Assembly (NCBI GenBank): GCA_037576215.1
Contig: JBANDB010000011.1
Location: 1,674,001-1,738,000, forward strand
Source of the DNA: Armillaria gallica
Taxonomy: Eukaryota; Basidiomycota; Agaricomycetes; Agaricales; Physalacriaceae
Direction of reading: 5' to 3'
DNA length: 64,000 nt
The notes under the pieces are model-generated. The model was not told the origin of the DNA. It saw only the letters and a list, made by a program, of their open reading frames with translations, and ran no database searches. A program made the position numbers and the translations under genes. Each line of letters starts with the position of its first letter. Position 1 is the first letter of the stretch. This document shows positions 1 through 11,941 of the stretch, one piece after another.

Positions 1-234
1 TCGCTTGCAAAGGTAAGGATTTGCTGCACCGCTATTATTTCCTGGATAACTTACTATATATTTTTTTCAGTAAGCTATCTCTCTGCTACTCAGTTACAGC
101 CTCCACTTACTCTTCTTCTCTAGGCTTATTCAAGTGAGCATGCCTTTGACAGGTTTTCATATAAGGTGTGTGATAAATGCTTTGCATTTCTCTCAAGCTA
201 ACACCTCCTTGCTCTGAAGCCAAAATTGGGAGCC
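1..234. other. No gene seen
   Basis: Short AT-leaning leader before the REG1-like pseudogene. It would be the promoter of that gene if the reading start at 235 is right. A T-run near 61-68 and nothing else was recognised. Confidence 0.4.
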
Positions 235-2700
235 ATGACCATTTTCCAAACCGGCACGTCAAACCAACTGGTCACTGTTGAATATGATTCCCCCACTCCT
301 GCGAGTTCAAGTCCCAGCACTGCCGTCTCTGCCATGGCTTGAATAAATGCTAAAGCCAACGCCGTCTCCCTTAATCCGCAGGCCACCCTGCCACGCAGGC
401 AGGTTGACTACTTGAGCCACGACTGGCAAGAAGAGGACGTCTGGAAATCGTGGCGGAACATGACGAGACAAAAGAACGAAATTGCAAATGGGATGCGTCT
501 AGAGAATGCTAGCTGGAGAACTTGGTGGAGACAATGGAATAAACTCAAGACAGTGTCCCCATAGATGCTCAACTGGTGTGGCAATCACCTTTTTTTCTAT
601 TACTGGACTCTAACAACGTATTCAATTCCTCCTTTTTCCTGCTTGACAGGCTAAAGGACTCAGATGTAACCTGGCTCTATGGACCTCTACATACTGCGGT
701 AGAATGGACTCCACCTACACGCAAATCGGCCGTCACTCCCAATGACCATCTCGATTTGTCCTCTCCCAAACATAAGCCTATCTTGAAACACCGCAACCTT
801 AGCGAGTTTCTTACTTCGGATCTACCCCACAGTCCGGCCTTGAGCCCCCCCGGAAAGTGATAGCGAACAAAGCACTAACCAACAACACTGCCACTCGGAA
901 TCTCAAATGGACGTTTCTGTAGGCAATCAGTCATGGCCTCCATTGGGACACACCAAGTCCGACACCCACATCACTCGCTGGGGCCCGGATCGAGCATTCC
1001 GCAAGGATTCGCCACCAAGAGTGGACCCACCCGCAGCCAGCGCTGAAGATCGTACATCTGGCGCATTACGTTCATCAAACCATGCCTACAGCGGCACCGA
1101 TCTTAATGGCTATTTCCAGGCACATCTACAGTCCAGCGACAATTCCCCACTCTCTGGATCCGATGCAAACAACAGCACCAATACAAACAGCTCCTCCCCT
1201 CAGACTAAGACTCAGCCAAAGAAGAAGCAGAAGCATATTACTTTCAACACCTTTGTCGAGCAATGTATAGCAATTGATAAGCCAAAGTCTACCTGAGCCG
1301 AGAAGGTCAAGAAGGGCAGCGTTTCGCTACCTACCGGAAGCTGCTCTGGCTGGATGGCCAGACAGGAGCAAAGGGCGTTAACTGGCAGATGAATTATGAA
1401 GACGATGAAGATGACGACGAAGAGGGTGACAAAGGAGGGTGAGTTGCTTGACGTTCATTCTGGTTCTGAGCTTACCCTCTTACTCATTATGATGAGGATG
1501 TCGAAATTTCCTCCGTGTCTCCGCAGACATCGTCTGATGAAGAGGGATCTTCGTCGCATTGGGAGAAACGGCATTCTCATTCACCATCTTATCCTTCATC
1601 ACGCAATGATGATGATTACGCTGACAACGAGTGTGCTATCTGTACCAATTCGGAGTCAGAAACTGGACTGTCGCAGCCTCGAATGGCTTATTCCTATCCC
1701 CTCGTGAATCATGCTCAAGATGACGAAGACGATGGTATAATTGAAATGCGACCCTTGAGGCACACTCAGGTCTCGACCACGTCTACACCTGCCAGCCAAA
1801 AGTCCCAATCAAAGGCGTTTAATGCGTCTTCATCGACCTCAACTTCATCTACGTCGACTTCGTCGTCGATAAATGCCTAGTCTTCGAATTCGACGACTCC
1901 AGAGTCAGGCGGTGAGCAATGCCGGAGGCAGGGTTCCAAGTCCGGGAGAAATGTCAAGACGGCGGTTAGGCGGCGTCATTCATCTAGTGCGTCAGCAGCT
2001 CCTCCGGCCCAGGCACCTCCATCATCCACCTCTTCGTCGTTCTCCTCGTCCTCATCATCTTCATCCCTCATTGCAACCAATACCCAATCCCCTTATACCT
2101 TAGCTTCAGGGTCAGGTCATGAACAAGTAGCACAGAGCTTCCCTACGTACAGTGTCAGTACGATCGCACCTATTGCGCTGACAATGCTAAAGATTGGTGG
2201 CGGTGGTGATGACTGGAGTTGGGACGGTTTTGGCATGCGCCACCATTTCTCCGGACATCATCGTACTGGTCATTCACAACATAACAAACTGTGGATGGAA
2301 GGCTTTGGTGACGAGGGTTGGAGTGATGAAGGGTATGGCAATGTCTACGACGGTCCCAAGAACAACTCGACGGCTTCGGGAGAACCAGTGGAATTGGTGT
2401 ATGTTCCCAACCCTGCTTTGGGAAGACGGTTTGGCGGAGTCTACGGGCGTAATGACACCTTGGGCATTGACGAGAGTGAGAAGGAGGATGACAATGTTAT
2501 TCCACCAGCGCGTTCGGCTGAGGACAGTGGTGAGACACATAGATGGCTACCGTGCAATTTTGCTAGGTAGGTATTCTGCCTACCTATTACTGGATGGGGG
2601 GCTTAGTACTATCTTCTAGGGCATGGAGCTACAATGTCGACAATTCCCCCTTCTCCGCTCAGTTCTTATGTCGTCCCCTTGCAGGACATCAGTAGGTGCG
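235..2700 (+). pseudogene. REG1-like (DUF1752) PP1 regulatory protein, broken
   Basis: Related proteins in yeast (Reg1) steer the type 1 phosphatase Glc7 in glucose repression. The reading starts at ATG 235 and meets the conserved GATA-like DUF1752 segment at about 400-560 (YLSHDWQEEDVWKSW, then NMTRQKNEIANG). An intron at about 576-650 joins it to DSDVTWLYGPLHTAVEW. Further conserved pieces follow: HITFNTFVEQCIAIDKP near 1240-1285, TIAPIALTMLK near 2162-2194, and VELVYVPNPALG near 2390-2420. Acidic and Ser-rich linkers lie between. Damage: in-frame TGA at 340-342, in-frame TAG at 562-564 exactly where homologues read Glu, and a frameshift at a run of seven C (845-851); a six-C run would restore the frame. 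More frame changes follow after 1290. The order of motifs is complete, so this looks like a once full-length gene now dead, unless assembly errors explain all lesions. I am sure of the family and fairly sure of the pseudogene status. Confidence 0.8.
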
Positions 2701-2727
2701 TAGCATTGCTGCAAATTCCAGTGGCCC

Positions 2728-3018
2728 TCAATGACCTGCCTTGACAGCATGACAAGTCACTCTGGAGCGCAGGATGGACAGAGAAAATGTGCGGGACGGG
2801 TCGCCGTCTTTCTTTTCAGCGATGGCAGTGTGATAGCGGCGTGCGAAGGGTTTCTCGACGATGAATTGAGAAGGAAGCGAGGCCGCGAGGTCGTCGTCGT
2901 CGTCTTCTAGGAGGGCACGAACTACAGCATTGACATCCCCGATGGTAGGAACTTCCATGCAATAGGAATTTAACTTTTCAACAGTCCACCTGGATACAAG
3001 GGCCCGCCACGGCACCAA
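2728..3018 (-). CDS. Short acidic ORF, unknown
   Basis: A 96-codon minus-strand frame with an acidic run (LLEDDDDDLAA) followed by QFIVEKPFARRYHTAIAEK. It could be the last exon of a gene transcribed leftwards, tail-to-tail with the REG1-like relic. I do not recognise the protein. Amino-acid composition is protein-like, but no convincing upstream exon was found. It may be a chance frame. Confidence 0.25.
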   Translation of the reverse strand: MVPWRALVSRWTVEKLNSYCMEVPTIGDVNAVVRALLEDDDDDLAASLPSQFIVEKPFARRYHTAIAEKKDGDPSRTFSLSILRSRVTCHAVKAGH

Positions 3019-3599
3019 CGACAGGGACCTTGCTGGATGGAGGCTGCCAGTTGGCTAGGTGTACCTTATGTAAATGTACAAAGTCTAACTTCAACGATGC
3101 TTTTGCTTTTGATCACATCATGTTGAATTACTTAGCATTCGACGACATCCAGAGTTACCAATACCACAAGTGTCCTTCGCTCTCCTGGGCACCGAGCCAG
3201 AGACGAGCATACGAATGCAACAGAGCAGGAGAGTACTAAGAAAGCCATGTTCCACCTGTATCTCTCGTTGGGAGAGGCAGGGAGCATAAGCGCAAGCACC
3301 GAGAATGGTGATAAGTAGGGCCGGCGAACGGCAAACCCCGCTACCTTGACTCGCCGTCGACAGCGGGAAATTCCGGTGACACTTCCTAATTTTACTGTAC
3401 GAAAATTGCAGATGGTCGAATCCCATTCTTTATCGTTGGCTGTAAGACGAGCTTATTAGAGTCTTGTACATAGGATGCATGTATACCATCTAAATATAGA
3501 ATCTACAATGTAAACGCCATCACACTTGTCACGCTTGTCACGCAATCGACCATCGCATCTTCCTCAACACTGCCAGCTCAAATTCGGCCTTCTAATTAT

Positions 3600-3774
3600 T
3601 CCAAACTAAATATCTGGTAAGAAATGCGTATTTATTAGCACAAAATTTATGCTCACCATCCACATAAATAGGACATTCAATGAACGTAACGCAAAAATCC
3701 AACGCCGCATGGCAGTAAGTCGACGATGGGAATAGACCAGACAGCAAGAGGCTAATGACGAGTAGACACCTCAT
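3600..3774 (-). CDS. Candidate small secreted cysteine-containing protein
   Basis: The minus-strand reading begins MRCLLVISLLLSGLFPSSTYC, a short basic start plus a Leu/Ile-rich core and small residues, as in a secretion signal peptide. About 20-40 residues follow with Cys at CHAALDFCVTFIEC. A GTGAGC donor, a CTAAT-type branch point and an ACCAG acceptor suggest an intron that would end the protein soon after VD; without splicing the frame runs to 60 residues (stop at 3592). Small secreted Cys proteins are common fungal effectors or surface proteins, but I cannot assign a family. The frame is short enough that chance remains possible. Confidence 0.3.
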
Positions 3775-3822
3775 TCAGTGGGTAAGGATCGAACTTTGCA
3801 TGGGTCGTGGGCATGAGGGTGC

Positions 3823-4426
3823 ATGTTTTCACTTGTTATTCGATGCTCTCTGTTCTGTATGGTAGACGAGCCAGATCCGAGGAATGTATGGCGCACGGAT
3901 ACGCCTATTCAAATGCGCGATGTGCGCCGTCCTACTGAACAACAAGAAACTGGAAGTGCGTTGCTCGAACGATCGTCTAGACACGCGTGCACTGATCCTC
4001 TATGTTTTGATCCAGATCATAACAGTCATAGTACATCTGATGGACGATATTTCGGAGGTGTGTCGACCGCACGAGCAGATCAGTTTTCGCGCACTGAAAG
4101 TCACTGCCTCGCTATAGATACTATCGTTCGGGCCGCAGGTCTTCGTAGTCTCGATAATGGAGGGGAGACCAGAAAAGACAAGTCCGAAGCCAATACGGAT
4201 GGAGAGGAATCAGACACGGGAGAAAGTGCGTTACCTACTTTGTGACCGTCATTCTGTTTGTTCTGACTATGGTTGCTGTGCGCCAGGCCTGACGGTGGAG
4301 TGGGATGCCAGAACACTTCGTCAGGTGTACCGCCACCAACGCGGAATAGCAAGATACTGGGAACATGGGACAGAGCCCAACGTCCTCTCCCCGGAATTCC
4401 ATGCTAAGTACAGAAAAAAGAACTGA
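3823..4426 (+). CDS. Two-exon gene of unknown function
   Basis: Exon 1 runs from ATG 3823 to about 4226. A GTGCGT donor and GCCAG acceptor (about 4227-4288) join it in phase to an exon ending at TGA 4424-4426. The splice fuses ...DGEESDTGES to LTVEWDARTLRQVYRHQRG, so two frames that look unrelated become one protein of about 180 residues. The N-terminal two thirds are hydrophilic and probably disordered; the C-terminal part is basic and helical (RQVYRHQRGIARYWEHG). No signal peptide or membrane segment is seen. I do not recognise the family. The splice fit is the main support. Confidence 0.5.
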
Positions 4427-4429
4427 TAC

Positions 4430-5168
4430 AGTACAATGATACATATAACGGCGCAGCTTACGATGATAGTTCTGATGTATGAGAACAACAGTTTTTTTTT
4501 CTTGGCAACCTTCGTTTTCTGTTTCGTAAGGGTTTTGCTAGTGTCGTCTTAATTCACAGACCACTCACTGCAAGGCGTACAAAGCCGCCATATGGTCATT
4601 TATGGCAATCCCAACGATATGCTGAACGATCCAGTTGCTGGATATAATACTTACCGATGTTCCGGTCATGTGATGTATACACGTTTTAGTAATTTAGTCG
4701 ATATGGACTCCGACACCAGGTGCCGAATGGCTGAGACTGAGTCAAAGTCACACGGCAACACCCGTCCATACCCGTCCAACCTTGTACTGAGTCAGACCAT
4801 GCACAGTGAGGAGGATACAATCTTACCAATAGCAGCCAAGTAGAAGAGTACGCATCCAGGTCACACATAATGTGTGACAGTGTGGCCATGCTGACTAATA
4901 ACTGGGTGAGGCGTGTTACACCTGACGTCACAAACAAAAAGTGGCACGTCGGTAAGATTTACACAAAGAGGGCACATACCATCAGGCACTAACTGCTGCG
5001 AATAGCTCCAAGTTGGTACTCGTATCCCTGAGTAAACATGGGCACGTGTATCCTACCATCGTGAACTCGCTGACCGGACTGGGCATACAATATATGGTAT
5101 GGATAGGAATATCATGTTCCGAGCTAGGATGCCATTCGTAAGTATGGATGATTCAATGTACGTTCCCT
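4430..5168. other. Intergenic, nothing recognised
   Basis: Only short overlapping frames on both strands without family motifs. A T-run at about 4492-4500. No repeat or RNA gene was recognised. Confidence 0.4.
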
Positions 5169-5380
5169 GGACTTACCGAGAACCGACAAGGCAATACAGG
5201 ATATGAAAAGACATGTTCAGCCAGACTGGTTGACAATCAATACACAGGCTCACATAAAATGCAGGTTGTTCGGTGGACTTACCGAGATATAGCAAGACAA
5301 TACAGGATGTCTATAGGCATGTTCAGTTAGACCGATTGACAATCAAGACACAGACTCACAGTAAATACTGCATATTCAGT
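5169..5380. repeat. 106-bp tandem duplication
   Basis: Two head-to-tail units begin with GGACTTACCGAGA at 5169 and 5275. They stay alignable through the AATACAGGAT, CATGTTCAG and TTGACAATCAA blocks, with scattered substitutions. The flanking sequence has no gene I can support, so the repeat is probably an intergenic duplication. Confidence 0.7.
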
Positions 5381-6741
5381 CTCAGGAAGACTGGAACTCA
5401 AGACACGGAGGAAATGTCGAGGGAGGGAAGGACATGGGCTGAACAGGATGACTGCGTGGCAACAAGGAGAATAGGTGGAACTGTCACAGTAACAGATAAA
5501 GCCGAAACTCGGCAACCTCAGGGTAAACGGGTGAAGATTGGACATCTCTAATGATGTATTGACATAATACATATATTCTAATTGTAGCAACAGTCTACAG
5601 TAGTGGGCACATTGCTATACCCGACCATACTTAATCGACACGATATGACAGCGTACATTATAATAAAGGGCTTAGACTGCGTGCAAATAAATGCGCAATC
5701 CAGGAGGGAAAATATAAAATAGTACCGACTTAAGGATGAATATAATGTTCGCATGGAAATACTAGGTGAATAGCATTGCAGATTCTGCACAAGTAAATTT
5801 ATGAGTGTCGGTACACACAAACAAGGCAGGATAACGCCGTACCAGAAACCACGTCTCTTATCTGCCATGCCATAACTCAACGACCATCTACTGTTGAGTA
5901 CGGCATCATGGAATACATTATGCTTGCAAGGTAGGCCTCTGAAGAACAGCTTCAATGTCGTGAAGTTAACGAACCTAGCGGGAATATGTGACATGACAGG
6001 TCGTGATCACTTTGCAGTCAGATTCTGTAAATTTGTAATGCTCTGGTCATGACGTGACAGACCAACTGGTTTGACGACAGCCTTCGCTGTCAGGACAAGG
6101 TCTGGACAAACATTAACACTGCCGATGTCATCTTTCATCTGAAGTGGCGAAGGTAAGGTTGTCCTTCTATCATTGACCTTGAAACTGACCAGTGTTGGTG
6201 CACAGCTATTACCATCACCATACGATGTGCTACGCTCGCTCGACGCTGATGTCATCATCATATTACACGGCATGGTCCGCTGTAGAAACCGCCGTGGCGC
6301 ACAGTACAAATAACTAGCCAGGAAATCTATATACCGTGCTACCCAACACACCCAGGCGACGAGCTCGCCGTTTTCCAGGCTCTAGATCGCAAGCAGCATG
6401 AACATGATGAAAGGTTCGAGAAACTAGTATTCGCTCCAAAGAGCGCCGCCGACAGGCCAAATTGATGGGCATTAGAGTTTCAGCCGAGCAGTCAAAATGA
6501 CTAGTCTCGTGAAAGTGATCAACTTGACGACCTCGAGCATCAATGGCCGACTACTACCTATCCTCTCACGTGCATACATATATTTTCTCTTGGGCCGAAG
6601 CACAGTACGTTGTCGCTTGGGCTAATCATCCTGCAGTTGAAGTCATTCAACACATTCTCGCAGCAGCTAGCTTGGGGAGACATGACCTGTCAAAACTTGA
6701 CAAGTGAAAAGCCAGATAGAAGCGCTACGGTGAGCTCACAA
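5381..6741. other. Intergenic; only weak ORFs
   Basis: Minus-strand frames at 5578-5994 and 6007-6351 are open but have no recognisable motif or paired splice sites. The second (…SCAPTLVSFKVNDRR…) is the more protein-like and could be an exon relic. Nothing else was seen. Confidence 0.3.
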
Positions 6742-6836
6742 TAAAATTGTATTTGATCAAAATTCTACTTCATTGACATGCACCTAGATGTTTGTACGTC
6801 ACGGTAAAATTATATTTGATCAAAATTCTACTTCAT
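6742..6836. repeat. Direct repeat of about 32 bp upstream of tandem-exon gene
   Basis: The block around TTTGATCAAAATTCTACTT occurs at 6742-6773 and 6805-6836, 63 bp apart, with one mismatch. TTTGATCAAA is itself palindromic. It lies within 170 bp of the next gene's start, so it could be a duplicated regulatory site or a footprint of a local duplication. Confidence 0.7.
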
Positions 6837-6903
6837 CGTGCAAACATCCCTTCTTGGATTGCAAGGTCATTTAAAAAAGAGGACACACAGCTCCTTGTTG
6901 GTT

Positions 6904-7895
6904 ATGTCCCAATCAGCCCCTCACGAAAATCCGTCTACTGGTGTTCCATCCGATGAATGGGACTCAGATGACTCTTTTGACTTCACCTCGTTTATCAATG
7001 AGGACCCGGACGTTGACCTCGATATCAGCGTCGAGGGCAACTCTTCTGCATCGACCATCAGCAGGAGTCTCCATGTGTGCCATCCCTGCCTGGATGTTGG
7101 CACCATTGAAGAGTAAGTTACACATCGCCCTTAACTGTCAATCTGATACTCACATGCTCTGGTGGTAGTGCGATCATTGGGGACTTGCATATTCTGGGGC
7201 TACCGGTCCCTCACGAGAATCCGTCTACTGGTGTTCTATCTGATGAATGGGACCCTGATGGCTTCTTTAACTTCACCTCGTTTGCGAATGAGGACCCGGA
7301 CTTTGACCTCGATATCAGTGTCGAGGGCAACTCTTCTGCACTGACCATCAGCGGGGGTCTCCATGGGTGCCATCCCTACCTGGATGTTGGCACCATTGAA
7401 GAGTAAGTTACTCATCGCCCTTAATTGTTGATCTGATACTCACATGCTCCGGTGGTAGTGCGATTATTGGGGTCCTGCGCATTCCGGGATTTTATCGTTA
7501 TGCCATTCGCTTGGACTATTCCAGTGAACAGTCTTCATGGCTAACAGATCGAGGTCCCCTTTTCGAAAGTGCTGTACTTACCGATTGCACGTCAACATTT
7601 TTTAAATGTCTGTACTTGCTATGGTTTGAAAAGTGGCCTACTTTTGACGAAGCCGAACGAGAACAACGAAAAATTGTACGTCCGTACAACGTCTAGATCC
7701 ACCGATACATACTAACAATGCATTCAGGAGATTTTCACCCTTTACATCATGGGCCTCAAATACAGATGGATCGATCATGGGCCCAAACCCCTGCAGTGGA
7801 CCACTGTGCAGGTCTTCAAAAGATTGGACTGGTTGGAAGAGACTGTCACGGCCGAATATGATAAAATTAGTTATGTATTTACGAACAACGTGTAA
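6904..7895 (+). CDS. Unknown gene with internal 290-bp exon/intron duplication
   Basis: Four exons fit well: 6904-7112, 7169-7402, 7459-7675 and 7728-7895, with introns of 56, 56 and 52 bp, phase 2 at the first two junctions. Exons 1 and 2 plus their introns are near copies offset by exactly 290 bp: HENPSTGV..DEWD, FTSF.NEDPD, LDISVEGNSSA, LDVGTIED occur in both. The last intron has an ACTAAC branch point. The third and fourth exons encode WLTDRGPLFESAVLTDC and, near the end, FKRLDWLEETVTAEYD. The start is set at ATG 6904 because the frame upstream has no ATG. The protein is acidic and soluble, of about 275 residues. I do not recognise the family; the C-terminal WLEE segment recalls the unknown genes at 12.9-14.3 kb. 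It ends 51 bp from the KDZ transposase end, tail-to-tail. Confidence 0.6.
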
Positions 7896-7946
7896 ACATC
7901 GATAACATTACAACAAAGATACATAACACACTGAATCAATACTACA

Positions 7947-10900
7947 TTAGGAGGGCGATGCCGAAGAATGTCCGTGGGAATCGAGATCCAACGTCGCGTC
8001 AGGCACTTCGTGGGATACTGGGAGAAGGGAGGTTAGTGTATCATTCCATTGTCCGCCAGCATTCTCTTCAAGCTCTTTCCAGAGAGCAGCCTGCTTCAAT
8101 GCGTACGCTTTTGCACCAGCTAAGTCTACCATCCTTGCCCTATCATTCCACACATTATTGTAGAACTGGAATGTCACCTTGACGTGGCAGATCTCCTCTG
8201 TCAAAAGTTTGCACTCTTCTTGCCAATGCTGTGCTCGAGCATGAGACCTGCACCACTCGATGCGTAAAGCTGTTGAGCACATATCAGTCAACAACGTGAG
8301 AATTTCAGCAGAGTCTGACCTTCTTGGAGCCCTTCCTCTCCGCTTTGAAGGTTCGTCTTCCAGATCCATGATAACGAGCGGTGACCCTCTGATCGTGTAT
8401 CGTCATATGAATCCAGGCCGCGGATATCCTCTGCTCTTAAGGGAAGTAAACCCGACTTCCATTCATTTCGACCTAGATAGGTTGATATTGCATCTAGCGC
8501 CGCATACGCTACGTGATATCGGATTGCATCTGCTGAAATTTTCATTTCCACCCTATGCATGAGGTTGTTGGCTCTCATTCCATATTGTTGACCTCGCGAG
8601 AACCGCTGGCGCCATATGGTGAGATAAGACTTGAGGAGCAGATGATCATGCAACACGGCTAACGTGTCATGCGCCTGTGCTAGCCGCAGTCGACGCTCAT
8701 CATTGACGATGGTATTGTTTGGACCAGTATCTACCGCACCGAGTCGCAAAGCCGTCAAAGGTAGATACAACGGAATCTTGGTAGGATGGATTTCAATGCC
8801 GGGAGTGCACCTGTCATCATCCCGCGCATGGAGTAGACTTGTCTTGGGCATGTATATCTTCTGGATCTTGATCCAGGCCTCAATTTTGTGGGAGATGCGG
8901 TTGGCATGCTGTTGGATCCTGGTTCGTTGCAAGTCGGTTGAATGGGTCCCAAGTTCCTTGATATCATCAATCAAGCGTGCCCTGCAAATGTATTCTGTTC
9001 AATGTACTGTTGAGGCAAACTTCTGGTGAACAGACATACTGTGCTTCCTCCAGCTGCAAACCTTGAGCAATGAATTCACTAGGACTCACGTCATGGCGAA
9101 TTTCAATGCTGCTTTCGGTTTTTTCTTCTAGGGCTAATCCTAGTCGTATGGCATTCTCAGTGACCGCTAAAAAGCCATTAATGTGTGTACTGACTTCAGA
9201 TCATGCATACTCACGTCGCAACGTAGGAGCAAACGGATTCGGTTTCGTGCGATCACTTTCCCATGTGATAACCATCGCTCTCCATTGATGAAGAGCATCC
9301 AAATGGTCAACCCGCAAAGCATCCTCGTAGCTGATAAACTCAGCAACATGTTGTGCTCGGGCAGCAACAGCGTCCTTATATTTCTCGCAAATAGTCGACG
9401 CTAATTGTGCGGTATCAGTTTGCATGCGCACCCCGTGTTTATACATCATGATACATACTCACCTATAATGATGATTTTTCGCCAGTTATAGTCACCGAAG
9501 TGGTCGTCCAATGTGTCTCGACGTGACCCTGGTCCCATTTCTTTCGTACTGTTAGCCAAGGCATTCGTCGCAGCCCAGCCCCGCTCGGGTGCCTCCCCAT
9601 CCGTCCGGCCGACCTTGGCCGAGAAATTGAAGGAAAATTCGTTCCGGCATTTCAAGATATGAGCTGGTAGATGAAACTTCGGGACGAGATACAGGATATT
9701 ACGTTCGGCTTGATGCAACCTCAAAGGAGCCGGGTATTTCGCCATGCGATCGAAAAACTTCTTGTGCCATTGACAGGCTATGTCGTAGGAGATGACCAAG
9801 TCAGGCGGTGTGTCACATGACAGCATTGATAAAATAAAATAATCCATGTTGAGATATCTACAGAATCGACAGTCAGTTGTATGAATGGATGTATGACCGA
9901 AACCGCACCTCTCTCCCTTCTGCAGGTCTCCGACAGATAGAGGGTGTTTCATGTCGTGGCGTCCACATACTATGGCGCCGACGCCTGTCACCGCAGCACC
10001 CTTCCCTCCACGACTATTTGCAAGTTTCACCGCATTGTGATTATTACACGTACTCTTCTCCTCCTCGGGAATGACATCACCATATTTCTCTAAGTGAGTT
10101 TTGAAACCCTCCTCCTCCACAAAGTAAGCATACCCCTGGTTCAAGCTGGGATCATTGAATTCATCTGATACGTTGAGACGACGTAGACGGAAGTTTGCAT
10201 CTACCGTGATAAATAGGTGGTACAACCATCGCTTCTGCCTGAATCGTTACTCTTTAGTTACACGTGAAAGAGGATATTTTTTTCCCTTACAAATTGTGTA
10301 ACCACCCATCCGGCAAGTTAAGATGTGGGTGTGGACATGCCGGACAGCGAAGCGCCAGTTCACCTGGCTGAGTCTTTTCAATATGACCTTGCTCATGTCC
10401 TCGACCGAAGCGTTTTAACGTGCGCAAGTGACGCCATTCATGCATAATTCGAAGAAATGAATCATAGCGATCCTAGAATAGAGTTAATACTATACATCAT
10501 CATTGATATAAATAATTCTCATACCGGTGGTTGATGAAGCCCTGTGTTATCTGACAAGCGGGCCAGAGTATGGTAGAACTCATAAGCGGAAACCTTCGAC
10601 ATAAATGATAGGACTTGGAACAGGTTAAGAACTCGAAAGGTCGCTGCTGTTTGAGGATAGATAGTTGTGGCTGGCCAGAGACGACTTCGAAGAAGCTGTC
10701 GATAGCGCTCCGACTCGACATTTCGTGTACATTCACAAAAACTCATTCGAACTGTGTGTATTCCATCGACGTCGATCACGACAAAAGAATGGACAACCGT
10801 AGGAATCAGGCACATTTGCCCAAGTTTGTGGCCCAGTTGGACGACGAGACCAAGGTCCCCTAACGAGGTCTTCTTGAAATAGGATCCGGTCCAGATCTGG

Positions 10901-11609
10901 AAAAACTTTGTACAAAGAGCGAACAAATGAGGATTAAAGGCCCTTACCTCCACTCTATGAAAGGGTATACCTCGATGAAACTCAACGATACACCTACGAC
11001 ACAGCATACAACCATCAATGCAAGATAGACAACGATACTGTCCTGGCTCCAACCCACACTTATCACATTCGCTATGATTTGTATGTTCTGGCAACTCCAA
11101 TTGCAAAATCTCCTCGAGGAATTCCTCTCGCTGGGATTTCCAGACCAACAATGGGTGGTCCTATGAGATGGGACTTATTATAAGAAGCAAATCAGTATCA
11201 AAGAATCACTTATGCCCAGTGGTCTGGAGAGACGTGTCCCCTTGCTTTCATTTGATGCTGATGCGAACTCAGCAGGAGCTTCGTGGTCTGGATCAAGGAA
11301 CGATAATGCCGACATGCCCGTCACGAGCAATTTATCCTGTGTGTAAGAGGTCAAACTTTCTTGGAATGACGTTGAGACTGGAAGAAAACTATCGTCAGCG
11401 GGCGTTCCTAGAGGAAGATGGGTTGCTGTAATGCGAGCGCCTCTACTGGCATGTCGATTTGAGGTGGGTGATGAATAGTCAGTATGCCAGTGATACTCTT
11501 GTGTCGCTGGGGGATCAATGTTTATTTGCGCTGCGTTATCATCGTCTGCGGTATCAATGATATCCATTTGGGAACGTCGACCCTTTTTGCGAGGATTGGT
11601 AGATGACAT
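7947..11609 (-). mobile_element. KDZ transposase gene with CxC2 cysteine cluster
   Basis: KDZ (Kyakuja-Dileera-Zisupton) elements are cut-and-paste DNA transposons abundant in mushroom genomes. From the right: a Ser/Asp-rich N-terminus (from ATG 11609), the CxC2 cluster at about 10750-11130 (SECDKCG, YRCLSCIDGCMLCRRC), then the core. VDANFRL, SYDIACQW and APERGWA carry the expected acidic catalytic residues (D, D, E). The C-terminal part has SPSEFIAQGLQLEE, THSTDLQRTRIQQ, SLSWIWK and IEWCRSHARAQHWQEE. Introns at about 10226-10270, 10478-10525 and 8269-8322 keep the frame. The junction near 11160-11220, between the N-terminal exon and the DHPLLVWKSQREEFLEE exon, could not be spliced in frame with a GT donor; this is either a non-standard site or a frameshift. 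No stop was found inside the core. Terminal inverted repeats and target duplications were not found by eye. Confidence 0.85.
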
Positions 11610-11941
11610 CGATGAAGGGCAAGCGTTGGTCGGTTCTGAGAGCGATGAGAGAGGTAACTCGCGATTTTATTGAAGGAGCACATCTCTTTTATGCAAGAGT
11701 AGGAAATTACTGACAGCCTGTAGAGTGGCCCAACGGAAAAAATCGAGCAGGGCAGAACATCAGACATCTTACCACTAACACATGGTCATATAAAACCAGT
11801 CTTCCTAGTCCATACATCGTATACATTCAAGTCGCACGAGTGTATTGGGAGAGAGGCAGTAGAAGAGAGGAGAGCATAAACGGTGACGAGTAAATCCAAT
11901 CACATGCACTGATATCATAATGTATGTATAGAGATAGGGGC

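Noticed and set aside
5578..5994. 138-codon minus frame
   Set aside because: No motif, no splice partner and AT-rich composition; likely chance.
8260..9029. Plus-strand frames across the KDZ region
   Set aside because: They are shadows of the transposase exons on the minus strand, which carry conserved motifs and in-phase introns.
9446..10225. A single-exon protein starting at 10225
   Set aside because: The frame begins inside a conserved KDZ motif (LYHLFITVDANFRL); the real exon extends upstream through an intron, so this is not a separate gene.
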